64,000 nt of DNA from Streptomyces toyocaensis (GTDB lineage Bacteria > Actinomycetota > Actinomycetes > Streptomycetales > Streptomycetaceae). The notes under the pieces are model-generated. The model ran no database searches, was not told where the DNA came from, and saw only the letters and a list, made by a program, of their open reading frames with translations. The stretch is from positions 1 through 64,000 of the forward strand of contig NZ_JFCB01000016.1 of NCBI RefSeq assembly GCF_000725125.1. Reading direction: 5' to 3'. Shown one piece after another: positions 52,601 to 63,121 of the stretch; the first letter of the stretch is position 1; every line of letters starts with the position of its first letter. A program made the position numbers and the translations under genes.

Positions 52601-52733
52601 CCGGCCGGAGGCGGCCGGGGGCCGTCGGGTTCCCAGGTCGCACCGGCCCGGCGTCCGGGGCCGGCCGCTCGCTCACCGAGCCACGCTCCGAGGTCCCCGG
52701 CACCGCCGCCCGCTTCCGCGGCTCAGTCGACGC

Positions 52734-53687
52734 TCACGGCGGTGGCGGTCCCGCCGCGGCCGCCCCCCGCAGGCCGTCGTACACCACGCCCGTCAGCTCC
52801 TCCGAGGCGGCCCACAGCCGCTCCGCCACCCTGTCGTCGAGGGTCCAGGGCGCCCGCCACGAGCGCGCGGGCGCCCCGCGCCACATGGCGAAGGACGGTC
52901 CGACGAACGCGTCCGGGCGGACGTCGGGTGCGGTCGCCGCGTACAGCACGGGCAGCGCGCCCGCCTCGGCGGACTGGGCGACGACCCGGTTGCCGAGCCG
53001 CACCACCCGCTCGGCCAGTCGCCGCCCCGCGGCGCGCGGTCCCGCGGTCTGGAGGTTGGTGGCCGCGTACCCGGGATGGGCGGCGGCCGCCACCACGTCA
53101 CCGCCGTGCGCCGCGAGCCTGCGGGCCAGCTCGTGCGTGAAGAGCAGGTTGGCCGACTTGGAACGGGCGTAGGCGACCCAGCGCCGGTACCCTCGCTCGC
53201 TGTTGAGGTCGCGCGGGTCGATGTTGGCCAGCACGTGCATGAAGCTGGACACGGTCACGATCCGCGCGCCCGGCGCCGCGAGCAGCGCCGGCATCAGCAG
53301 CCCGGTGAGGGCGAAGTGCCCGAGGTGGTTCACCCCGAACTGCGTCTCGAACCCGTCCGCGGTCGTCCCGTACGGCAGTGCCATGACGCCGGCGTTGTTG
53401 ACCAGCAGGTCGACCCGCTCGTACGGCAGCGTGGCCGCGAACTCCCGCACCGACGCCAGGTCTCCCAGGTCCAGCCGCCGCACCTCCGCGTCGGCGCCCG
53501 GCACCTCGGCGAGCAGCCTCGCCAGGGCCCGGCTCCCCCGCGCCTCGCTGCGGCAGGCGAGCACCACCCCCGCGCCCCTGCGGGCCAGCTCCCGTGCGAC
53601 GACGAAACCGAGTCCGCTGTTGGCCCCGGTGACCACGGCGCGGCGACCGCTCCGGTCGGGGATGTCGTGCGTGCTCCAGCCGGTCAT
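52734..53687 (-). CDS. Short-chain dehydrogenase/reductase
   Basis: A 317-residue SDR. The cofactor loop is TGANSGLG (about 19-26), LVNNAGVMA is the NNAG strand, TVSSFMH holds the catalytic Ser, and YARSKSANLLF the Tyr-x3-Lys. VNHLGHFALTGLLMP places it with the retinol-dehydrogenase-like group. An Arg after the first strand region (CRSEARG) favours NADP. The substrate is unknown. It is alone in its orientation, convergent with nirD. Confidence 0.88.
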   Translation of the reverse strand: MTGWSTHDIPDRSGRRAVVTGANSGLGFVVARELARRGAGVVLACRSEARGSRALARLLAEVPGADAEVRRLDLGDLASVREFAATLPYERVDLLVNNAGVMALPYGTTADGFETQFGVNHLGHFALTGLLMPALLAAPGARIVTVSSFMHVLANIDPRDLNSERGYRRWVAYARSKSANLLFTHELARRLAAHGGDVVAAAAHPGYAATNLQTAGPRAAGRRLAERVVRLGNRVVAQSAEAGALPVLYAATAPDVRPDAFVGPSFAMWRGAPARSWRAPWTLDDRVAERLWAASEELTGVVYDGLRGAAAAGPPPP

Positions 53688-53856
53688 GGGTTCAGCCTAC
53701 GAGGGACGGACCGACGGTTCCATGGCGCAGAGCCACCCTCCGGTCACGTCACGTTCGCATCACAGGAACTCCATATCCCCGCCACACCATCCGCACCCCG
53801 CTAGCTTCAGCACCCTCGCACCGCACGCATTCGCCCGATCTGGGGGGCTCCTCACC

Positions 53857-54282
53857 ATGAATCCGTTCCGTACCTCCGCCGCCGCGGTCCTCGCCGCCCT
53901 CGCCCTGGCCGCCGTACCGGCCACCGCCGTGGCGCACGACGGCACCCACCCGTTCAAGAACTGCACCGAGGCGTACGAGAACGGGTACAGCGACATCGCC
54001 AAGGGCGACGACCACTACGGCAAGCACCTCGACCGCGACGGCGACGGCGTCGGCTGCGACCAGCCGCCCGCGGACTTCGTCCCGCACGAGGAGGAGACGG
54101 ACACCGGGTCCGGCAGCACCGGCACCGGCGGCGACACCGGCGGCAAGGAGCGGAGCGGCACCGACCTCGCCGAGACCGGCGGCGGCAACGCCACGCCGTA
54201 CATCGCGGCCGGCGGCGCGGCCGTCGTCCTCCTGGGCGGCGGCGTGATGATCGCGGCCCGCAGGCGGCGCGGCGACCGCTGA
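53857..54282 (+). CDS. Excalibur-domain surface protein with LAETG sorting signal
   Basis: A 141-residue protein. Signal peptide (1-26, ending TAVAHD), an excalibur calcium-binding motif at residues about 32-68 (NCTEAY...YGKHLDRDGDGVGCD, EF-hand-like DRDGDGVGCD), a Gly/Ser/Thr linker, LAETGGG at about residue 107, a membrane helix and a basic tail RRRRGDR. LAxTG is the motif of class E sortases, so the protein should be linked to the cell wall. The sortase at 45091 is of class F, so the enzyme is presumably encoded elsewhere. GGGGGG precedes the ATG. Confidence 0.88.
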   Translation: MNPFRTSAAAVLAALALAAVPATAVAHDGTHPFKNCTEAYENGYSDIAKGDDHYGKHLDRDGDGVGCDQPPADFVPHEEETDTGSGSTGTGGDTGGKERSGTDLAETGGGNATPYIAAGGAAVVLLGGGVMIAARRRRGDR

Positions 54283-54295
54283 CCCGCACGCACGG

Positions 54296-54331
54296 GAGAG
54301 CGGCACCCCCGCACGGGTGCCGCTCTCTCTT
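54296..54331 (+). terminator. Intrinsic terminator after the surface-protein gene
   Basis: GAGAGCGGCACCC (54296-54308) pairs perfectly with 54315-54327 around a six-base loop and is followed by TCTT. Confidence 0.85.
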
Positions 54332-54384
54332 CGTGATCCGGAGCCGTCGCCGATCGGTGAGGGTGGTCGGGTGACAGACGACGG

Positions 54385-54408
54385 CTCCGGGGTTCGAATG
54401 CCCCGGAG
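54385..54408 (-). terminator. Hairpin after ppdK
   Basis: CTCCGGGG and CCCCGGAG form a perfect 8-bp stem with an eight-base loop, beginning three bases after the ppdK stop at 54412. No T tract follows. Confidence 0.55.
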
Positions 54409-54411
54409 GGC

Positions 54412-57159
<2,748 letters not shown>

Positions 57160-57362
57160 GGGTCTCGACTCCTCGAGGACGCGGTGGCTGCCCTGACGGC
57201 GAGGAATGTACCCAGATCAAAGGCGTCTGGGTACGTCCACTTGTGGGTCATGCGCCTGTAACCACTCGTGCGCCAGCGGATTGAAAGTCAAAGCTTGGCA
57301 AGCGGTCCCAGCCGAATGTTTTCACTTCTTGAACGCATCTTCCCACCCACAGGGCCCCAGGG

Positions 57363-57376
57363 CGCTCACATGAGCG
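57363..57376. promoter_or_regulatory. Palindrome CGCTCA-CA-TGAGCG, copy 1
   Basis: Perfect six-base arms around two bases; the same arms recur at 57463, exactly 100 bases away. It lies about 205 bases upstream of the ppdK start. Confidence 0.5.
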
Positions 57377-57417
57377 GCAATCCACACGTCTGATTTCGCT
57401 CGATGAACGATCAAGAG

Positions 57418-57434
57418 GTGGCACTGAGTGCCAC
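57418..57434. promoter_or_regulatory. 17-base palindrome GTGGCACT-G-AGTGCCAC
   Basis: Perfect eight-base arms with a single central G, between the two CGCTCA-N2-TGAGCG sites. A one-base centre makes it an operator candidate rather than a hairpin. Confidence 0.5.
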
Positions 57435-57462
57435 GCTTTGAGAAGTGCAGTCGCCCATGATC

Positions 57463-57476
57463 CGCTCATCTGAGCG
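57463..57476. promoter_or_regulatory. Palindrome CGCTCA-TC-TGAGCG, copy 2
   Basis: Second copy of the repeat at 57363, with the same arms and different central bases. Confidence 0.5.
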
Positions 57477-57708
57477 CAACCCTTATCAAGGGTGGCGAGA
57501 ATCACGCTGCCACAGCGTGCCGGATTTCACCATGCGGACCAATCCCGGGCATCGGTCGGATGAACGCACCGGTCAGCGCGTACGTACGGAACGACGGCGG
57601 ACCCGGACCCCCACGCCGGGTCCGCCTCCTACACGCGTTCGCCGCGGCCCTGGTCGTCGGCGCGTCGGCCTCCCCGCCGGGGCGGTCGTCGGGGCGGTCC
57701 TGCTCGGA

Positions 57709-58905
57709 TCAGCCGCCGGAGGTGTCGAGCTCCGCGTCCTCTCCGACGCCGGCGCAGTCGTAGGGGTCCTTCAGCCAGCCGTCCGGCAGCACCACCCGGT
57801 TGTTGCCGGACGTACGGCCGCGGGGGCCGTCGGCGCCGGCCGGCCAGGGCTGGCCGAGGTCCAGCTCGTCGAGCCCGGCCCGCAGTTCCTCCAGCGAGGA
57901 GGTGACCGCGAGCCGCTTGCGCATCTCGGAGCCGACCGCGAAGCCCTTCAGGTACCAGGCGACGTGCTTGCGGAAGTCGATCACACCGCGGGACTCGTCG
58001 CCGATCCATTCCCCGAGCAGCGTGGCGTGCCGGACCATGACGTCGGCGACCTCGCGCAGGGTGGGCCGTACGAAGGCGTCGGTACGTCCCTCGAAGGCGG
58101 CCACCAGATCCGCGAACAGCCACGGCCGGCCCAGGCACCCCCGGCCCACGACCACCCCGTCGCAGCCGGTCTCGCGCACCATCCTGAGCGCGTCCTCGGC
58201 CGACCAGATGTCGCCGTTGCCGAGCACCGGGATCTCCGGGACGTGCTCCTTGAGCCGGGCGATGGCGTCCCAGTCGGCGGTGCCGCCGTAGTGCTGGGCG
58301 GCGGTGCGGCCGTGCAGCGCGATGGCGGTCACACCCTCCTCCACGGCGATCCGGCCGGCGTCCAGGTAGGTCAGGTGGTCGTCGTCGATGCCCTTGCGCA
58401 TCTTCATCGTCACCGGCAGGTCGCCCGCGCCGCTCACGGCCTCGCGCAGGATGGACCGCAGCAGGTTCCGCTTGAACGGGAGGGCCGAGCCGCCGCCCTT
58501 GCGGGTCACCTTGGGGACCGGGCAGCCGAAGTTGAGGTCGATGTGGTCGGCGAGGTCCTCCTCCGCGATCATGCGGACGGCCTTGCCGACGGTCGCCGGG
58601 TCGACACCGTACAGCTGGATGGAGCGGGGCTTTTCGGTCTCGTCGAACCTGATGAGCTGCATGGTCTTGTCGTTGCGCTCGACCAGCGCCCGGGTGGTGA
58701 TCATCTCGCTGACGAACAGGCCCTTGCCGCCGCTCCACTCCCTGCACAGGGTGCGGAAGGGGGCGTTGGTGATCCCGGCCATGGGAGCGAGCACGACGGG
58801 CGGCCGGACGGCATGCGGGCCGATGCGCAGGGCCGCGTCCGTGGTCGTGTCCGTGATCGCGTTCACGGTCGTGGTCGTGTTCGTGGTCGGCGAGGGCGTG
58901 GGCAT
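57709..58905 (-). CDS. dus: tRNA-dihydrouridine synthase
   Basis: A 398-residue FMN enzyme that reduces uridines in tRNA D loops. VVLAPMAGITNAPFRTLCRE starts the TIM barrel; LNFGCPVPKVTRKGGGSAL holds the catalytic Cys; MKMRKGIDDD, ALHGRTAAQHY and PVLGNGDIWS contribute to FMN and tRNA binding; VVVGRGCLGRPWLF closes the barrel. The subtype is DusB-like. The ATG at 58905 follows GGGGG; longer starts at 58923 or 59043 would run into the chitinase promoter region. The N-terminus is Thr-rich (NTTTTVNAITDTTTD). Confidence 0.92.
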   Translation of the reverse strand: MPTPSPTTNTTTTVNAITDTTTDAALRIGPHAVRPPVVLAPMAGITNAPFRTLCREWSGGKGLFVSEMITTRALVERNDKTMQLIRFDETEKPRSIQLYGVDPATVGKAVRMIAEEDLADHIDLNFGCPVPKVTRKGGGSALPFKRNLLRSILREAVSGAGDLPVTMKMRKGIDDDHLTYLDAGRIAVEEGVTAIALHGRTAAQHYGGTADWDAIARLKEHVPEIPVLGNGDIWSAEDALRMVRETGCDGVVVGRGCLGRPWLFADLVAAFEGRTDAFVRPTLREVADVMVRHATLLGEWIGDESRGVIDFRKHVAWYLKGFAVGSEMRKRLAVTSSLEELRAGLDELDLGQPWPAGADGPRGRTSGNNRVVLPDGWLKDPYDCAGVGEDAELDTSGG

Positions 58906-58960
58906 TCCCCCATTGTCCCGCATCCCGGAGGGTCCGATCGCGGCCGTCCGCCCCACTCGT

Positions 58961-58993
58961 TGGTCCAGACCTCTTGACGAAAGGTCTGGACCA
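58961..58993. promoter_or_regulatory. DasR-type operator pair flanking the chitinase -35 region
   Basis: TGGTCCAGACCT (58961-58972) and its near-mirror AGGTCTGGACCA (58982-58993) are exact reverse complements separated by nine bases. Each resembles the DasR dre consensus and the known repeats of Streptomyces chitinase promoters. TTGACG, a good -35, lies between them (58974-58979), with CACTGT about 18 bases later. Repression would be lifted by glucosamine-6-phosphate. Confidence 0.75.
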
Positions 58994-59078
58994 AAGCCAC
59001 TGTCATGGCTACGACACCAGGACAACTCCGCACGGCGCCCCACACATGATCACCTCACCGCACCCACCGGGAGGCCCC

Positions 59079-60149
59079 ATGAACCGCCGGCTCCGCCACA
59101 GGCTGCGTCTCCTCGCGGCCGCCGTCACCACAGCGGTCCTCGCCCCGTTCACCCTCACCACCGCACCCGCCGCCACGGCCGCGCCCGCCGCCGAGACCTG
59201 TGCGGTGAAAACGAAACCCGCCGGAAAGGTCCTCCAGGGCTACTGGGAGAACTGGGACGGCGCCTCCAACGGCGTCCACCCGCCCTTCGGCTGGACCCCG
59301 ATCACCGACTCCCGCATGGCCGCCCACGGCTACAACGTGATCAACGCGGCGTTCCCGGTCATCCTCTCCGACGGAACCGCGCTGTGGGAGGACGGCATGG
59401 ACCGGGGCGTGAAGGTCGCCACCCCGGAGGAGATGTGCGCGGCCAAGGCATCCGGGCAGACCATCCTGCTCTCCATCGGCGGCGCGACGGCCGGCATCGA
59501 CCTCAACTCCACCGCCGTGGCCGACCGCTTCGTCGAGACGATCGTCCCGATCCTGAAGAAGTACAACTTCGACGGCATCGACATCGACATCGAGACCGGC
59601 CTGGTCGGCAGCGGCGACATCAGCCAACCGTCCGCGTCCCAGGCCAACCTGATCCGCATCATCGACGGCGTTCTCGCCCGCATGCCGGCGGGCTTCGGCC
59701 TGACCATGGCCCCGGAGACCGCCTATGTCACCGGCGGCAGCGTCGTCTACGGCTCGATCTGGGGCGCGTACCTGCCGGTCATCAAGAAGTACGCGGACAA
59801 CGGCCGCCTGTGGTGGCTGAACATGCAGTACTACAACGGCGCCATGTACGGCTGCTCCGGCGACGCCTACTCCGCCGGCACGGTGCAGGGCTTCGTCGCC
59901 CAGACCGACTGTCTCGACAAGGGACTGGTCATCCAGGGCACGACGATCCGGGTGCCGTACGACAAGCAGGTGCCGGGACTGCCCGCGCAGCCGGGCGCGG
60001 GCGGCGGTCACATGTCCCCGTCCCTGGTCTCCCAGGCCTGGAACCACTACGGCGGCGGCCTCAAGGGATTGATGACCTGGTCGATCAACTGGGACGGGTC
60101 GCGGAACTGGACCTTCGGCGACAACGTCAAGGCTCTGCAGGGCCGCTGA
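59079..60149 (+). CDS. Secreted GH18 chitinase
   Basis: A 356-residue preprotein: basic, hydrophobic signal peptide (about 1-38, ending AATAAPAA) and a single GH18 catalytic domain. LSIGG near residue 130 and FDGIDIDIE near residues 165-173 supply the DxxDxDxE motif with the catalytic Glu; MQYYNGAM and MTWSINWDG are the conserved strands of the barrel. No chitin-binding domain is present. It hydrolyses chitin outside the cell. ATG at 59079 follows GGGAGG. The DasR-like operator lies about 90 bases upstream. Confidence 0.92.
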   Translation: MNRRLRHRLRLLAAAVTTAVLAPFTLTTAPAATAAPAAETCAVKTKPAGKVLQGYWENWDGASNGVHPPFGWTPITDSRMAAHGYNVINAAFPVILSDGTALWEDGMDRGVKVATPEEMCAAKASGQTILLSIGGATAGIDLNSTAVADRFVETIVPILKKYNFDGIDIDIETGLVGSGDISQPSASQANLIRIIDGVLARMPAGFGLTMAPETAYVTGGSVVYGSIWGAYLPVIKKYADNGRLWWLNMQYYNGAMYGCSGDAYSAGTVQGFVAQTDCLDKGLVIQGTTIRVPYDKQVPGLPAQPGAGGGHMSPSLVSQAWNHYGGGLKGLMTWSINWDGSRNWTFGDNVKALQGR

Positions 60150-60244
60150 CGCGGATGATGTCGCTTTTCGCCGCACACCCCTTGTCGTCCCCGAACGGGG
60201 GCACAAGAACGGCATCACCGACCCGCCGAACCGCCGGAGGCACC

Positions 60245-60451
60245 ATGCCGCAGACCGACACCAGCAAGGTCAGCCGCTGGGACCTGCACGGGCGCGTGCA
60301 CATCGTGCGCGCCCTGCGCACCGGAGTGCAGCGCACGATCAGGTGTGACACGTGCGGCTGGCGCACAGGAGCGCAGTTCCTGCCGTGGCTCAAGGCGCAG
60401 GAGCACCTGGAGGCGGCCCACCAGGCGACGGTGGACCCCACCGCCGCCTGA
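60245..60451 (+). CDS. Small putative zinc-finger protein
   Basis: A 68-residue basic protein with CDTC (C-x2-C, about residues 34-37) and HLEAAH (H-x4-H, about residues 54-59), a plausible single zinc site in a C2H2-like spacing. CGGAGG lies five bases before the ATG. It lies 95 bases after the chitinase gene and before a strong bidirectional terminator. Function unknown; binding to nucleic acid or protein is possible. Confidence 0.65.
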   Translation: MPQTDTSKVSRWDLHGRVHIVRALRTGVQRTIRCDTCGWRTGAQFLPWLKAQEHLEAAHQATVDPTAA

Positions 60452-60483
60452 GACCCGGGCCGGCGGGCCCGGTGGACGAAACA

Positions 60484-60522
60484 GCCCACCCTCCACCCGA
60501 CCGGGTCGGGTGGAGGGTGGGC
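60484..60522. terminator. Perfect 18-bp hairpin between convergent genes
   Basis: GCCCACCCTCCACCCGAC pairs without mismatch to 60505-60522 around a three-base loop. It lies 32 bases after the zinc-finger gene and 15 bases beyond the glyS stop, so it can end transcription from both sides. Confidence 0.85.
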
Positions 60523-60537
60523 GCGGGTGACGAACGT

Positions 60538-61920
60538 TCAGCAGCCGATCAGCCGGGCCGCGAGGTACCCCTCGATCTGGTCCAGCGACACGCGCTCCTG
60601 CTTCATGGTGTCGCGCTCGCGCACGGTCACCGCGTTGTCGTCCAGGGTGTCGAAGTCGACGGTCACGCAGAACGGCGTACCGATCTCGTCCTGGCGGCGG
60701 TACCGGCGGCCGATGGCGCCGGCGTCGTCGAACTCGATGTTCCAGTTCTGCCGCAGCGCCTGTGCCAGGCCCTTGGCCTTCGGCGACAGCTCCGGGTTGC
60801 GGGACAGCGGGAGCACCGCGACCTTCACCGGCGCGAGGCGGTGGTCGAGCCGCAGCACGGTCCGCTTCTCCATCTTGCCCTTGGCGTTGGGCGCCTCGTC
60901 CTCGACGTAGGCGTCGAGCAGGAAGGCGAGCATCGCCCGGCCGACACCGGCCGCCGGCTCGATGACGTACGGCGTCCAGCGCTCGCCGGCCTCCTGGTCG
61001 AAGAAGGACAGGTCCTGGCCGGAGGCCTTGGAGTGGGCGCCGAGGTCGTAGTCGGTGCGGTTGGCGACACCCTCCAGCTCGCCCCACTCGCTGCCGCCGA
61101 ACTGGAAGCGGTACTCGATGTCAGCGGTGCGCTTGGAATAGTGGGAGAGCTTCTCCTGCGGGTGCTCGTACCACCGCATGTTCTCCTCGCGCAGGCCGAG
61201 ACCGGTGTACCAGTTCCAGCGCTGCTCCATCCAGTACTCCTGCCACTTCTCGTCCTCGCCCGGCTTGACGAAGAACTCCATCTCCATCTGCTCGAACTCG
61301 CGGGTGCGGAAGATGAAGTTGCCGGGCGTGATCTCGTTGCGGAAGGACTTGCCCATCTGGGCGATGCCGAACGGCGGCTTGCGGCGTGAAGTGGTCTGCA
61401 CCTGGCCGAAGTTGGTGAAGATGCCCTGGGCGGTCTCCGGGCGCAGGTAGGCGATGGAGCCGGAGTCCTGGGTCGGGCCGAGGTGGGTCGAGAGCAGGCC
61501 CGAGAACTGCTTGGGCTCGGTGAAGGTGCCCTTGTTGCCGCAGTTGGGGCAGTTGAGGTCGGCGAGGCCGTTCTCCGGGGCGTGACCCTTCTTCTCCTCG
61601 TACGCCTCCTCCAGGTGGTCCGCGCGGAACCGCTTGTGGCAGGAGGTGCACTCGGTCAGCGGGTCCGTGAACGTGGCGACGTGACCGGAGGCGACCCACA
61701 CCTCGGGGGCCAGGATCACGGACGAGTCGATACCGACCACGTCCTCGCGCGACGTCACCATGTAGCGCCACCACTGGCGCTTGAGGTTCTCCTTGAGCTC
61801 GACACCCAGCGGCCCGTAGTCCCAGGCGGCACGCTGGCCGCCGTAGATCTCACTGCAGGGGAATACGAAGCCACGGCGCTTGCTCAGGCTGACGATGGTG
61901 TCGATCTTGTCGGCGGCCAC
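60538..61920 (-). CDS. glyS: Glycyl-tRNA synthetase
   Basis: A 460-residue class II synthetase of the single-chain (alpha-2) type. GRRG-like N-terminus (VSLSKRRGFVFPCSEIYGG), motif 1 near YGPLGVELKENLKRQWW, a zinc-binding insertion with CTSCHKRF and CPNCGNKGTF, motif 2 with GKSFRNEITPGNFIFRTREFEQMEMEF (in part), and motif 3 AAGVGRAMLAFLLD. It charges tRNA-Gly. ATG at 61920, with GAAGAGAGC upstream. It is divergent from znuA; no T-box leader is apparent in the 150 bases upstream. Confidence 0.96.
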   Translation of the reverse strand: MAADKIDTIVSLSKRRGFVFPCSEIYGGQRAAWDYGPLGVELKENLKRQWWRYMVTSREDVVGIDSSVILAPEVWVASGHVATFTDPLTECTSCHKRFRADHLEEAYEEKKGHAPENGLADLNCPNCGNKGTFTEPKQFSGLLSTHLGPTQDSGSIAYLRPETAQGIFTNFGQVQTTSRRKPPFGIAQMGKSFRNEITPGNFIFRTREFEQMEMEFFVKPGEDEKWQEYWMEQRWNWYTGLGLREENMRWYEHPQEKLSHYSKRTADIEYRFQFGGSEWGELEGVANRTDYDLGAHSKASGQDLSFFDQEAGERWTPYVIEPAAGVGRAMLAFLLDAYVEDEAPNAKGKMEKRTVLRLDHRLAPVKVAVLPLSRNPELSPKAKGLAQALRQNWNIEFDDAGAIGRRYRRQDEIGTPFCVTVDFDTLDDNAVTVRERDTMKQERVSLDQIEGYLAARLIGC

Positions 61921-62065
61921 GGTGCTCTCTTCATTACGACGACGGGCGACGAAGCGAGATTGCTTCCAGCGAAGCCCTCAGGCTACCGGCGCGGCCTGCC
62001 CCGCGACCAATTCGGTGTCCCCTACAGCGCTCTCACGTGCTTTGTTGACAACGGTTTCCATATTT

Positions 62066-62083
62066 GTTGAAAATGAGTGTCAT
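62066..62083. promoter_or_regulatory. Zur-like box at the znuA start
   Basis: TTGAAAATGAGTGTCATG (62067-62084 approximately) matches the half-site TGAAAATGA of Streptomyces Zur boxes, with ATGA-GTG-TCAT as the palindromic core. It overlaps the proposed start, so zinc-bound Zur would block transcription there. The first TTTGTTGA copy, 22 bases earlier, overlaps a good -35, TTGACA (62045-62050). Confidence 0.55.
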
Positions 62084-63098
62084 GAACGTACGACGACATC
62101 ACATATCCGCGGCCGCCCTGGCCGCGGCCACCGCCCTCGGTCTCGGCACCCTGACCGCCTGCTCCTCCGACAGCGCCGCCGCGGGCAACACCGACAAGTT
62201 CGACGTCGTCGCCTCGTTCTACCCCATGGCCTTCCTCGCCGAGCAGATCGGCGGCGAGCACGTCAACGTCACCAGTCTGACCCAGCCCGGCCAGGAGCCG
62301 CACGACCTGGAGATCAGCGCCAAGCAGACCGCGCAGCTCCAGGAGTCCGACGCGGCCCTCTACCTCAAGGGCCTGCAGCCCACCGTCGACGAGGCCGTCG
62401 GCCAGTCCGAGGTCAAGACCAAGATCGACGCGAGCACGCTGACCTCCCTGGAGGAGCACGGCGCCGAGAGCGGTGGTCACGAGGAGGAGCACGCGGACGA
62501 GCACGGCGCCGAGGAGGAGCACGGCCACGAGGAGGAGCCCGGCCACGAGGACGAGCACGGCCACGAGGGCGAGGGCGGCAAGGACCCCCACATCTGGCTC
62601 GACCCGGTCAAGTACGCCGAGGTCGCCGAGGGCGTCGGCAAGGCCTTCGCCAAGGCCGATCCGGACCACGCCGCCGACTACGAGAAGAACGCCGAGGCGC
62701 TGGCCGGCAAGCTGAACGACCTGAACACGGAGTTCCGGACCGGCCTGAAGGACAGGAAGACCGACGTCTTCATCACCACGCACGCCGCCTTCGGCTACCT
62801 CGCCGAGCGCTACGGCCTGACCGAAGAGGCCATCAGCGGCCTCGACCCCGAGTCCGAGCCCAGCGGCGCCCGCGTGAAGGAGCTCCAGAGGACGGCGAAG
62901 GCGGACGGCGCCACCACCGTCTTCTACGAGACGCTCGTCAGCGACAAGACCGCCAAGACCCTCGCCGGTGACGCCGGACTCAGGACCGACGTCCTCGACC
63001 CGATCGAGGGCATCACCGACAGCTCCCGCGGCGACGACTACTTCCAGGTCATGGAAGCCAACCTCAAGGCCCTGCGGACGGCCCTGGGCGCCAAGTGA
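62082..63098 (+). CDS. znuA: Zinc ABC transporter substrate-binding lipoprotein
   Basis: A 338-residue lipoprotein. Signal peptide with lipobox LTAC (Cys about residue 27), then VASFYPMAFLAEQIGGE, QPGQEPHDLEIS (His ligand), an acidic His-rich loop (about 123-165, repeated EEHGHEEE-type units), GGKDPHIWLDP (His), THAAFGYLAERYGL (His) and the C-terminal acidic ligand in ISGLDPESEPS. It binds extracellular zinc for the following genes. ATG at 62082 was chosen; 62073 would add three residues. Confidence 0.93.
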   Translation: MNVRRHHISAAALAAATALGLGTLTACSSDSAAAGNTDKFDVVASFYPMAFLAEQIGGEHVNVTSLTQPGQEPHDLEISAKQTAQLQESDAALYLKGLQPTVDEAVGQSEVKTKIDASTLTSLEEHGAESGGHEEEHADEHGAEEEHGHEEEPGHEDEHGHEGEGGKDPHIWLDPVKYAEVAEGVGKAFAKADPDHAADYEKNAEALAGKLNDLNTEFRTGLKDRKTDVFITTHAAFGYLAERYGLTEEAISGLDPESEPSGARVKELQRTAKADGATTVFYETLVSDKTAKTLAGDAGLRTDVLDPIEGITDSSRGDDYFQVMEANLKALRTALGAK

Positions 63099-63121
63099 CC
63101 GACGAACGACCGGAGGACGGC

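Larger units (their letters stand above)
57160..57708. other. Long upstream region of ppdK with multiple palindromes
   Basis: A 549-base non-coding stretch with visibly lower GC than its surroundings. It contains two copies of CGCTCA-N2-TGAGCG, the 17-base palindrome at 57418, and small inverted repeats at 57479-57493 (ACCCTT-ATC-AAGGGT) and 57503-57519 (CACGCTG-CCA-CAGCGTG). No gene was accepted. Confidence 0.6.

Noticed and set aside
54385..54408. A tRNA T-arm-like sequence (GGTTCGAATG in a GC stem)
   Set aside because: No acceptor, D or anticodon arms surround it; it is a simple hairpin after ppdK.
57248..57505. An 85-codon minus-strand frame in the ppdK upstream region
   Set aside because: No ribosome-binding site and no recognisable motif; the frame runs through the palindromes, and codon use does not fit the rest of the window.
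60484..60522. A repetitive or mobile element based on the long inverted repeat
   Set aside because: It is a single hairpin located between two convergent stop codons, as is the one at 31057-31101; both fit terminators.
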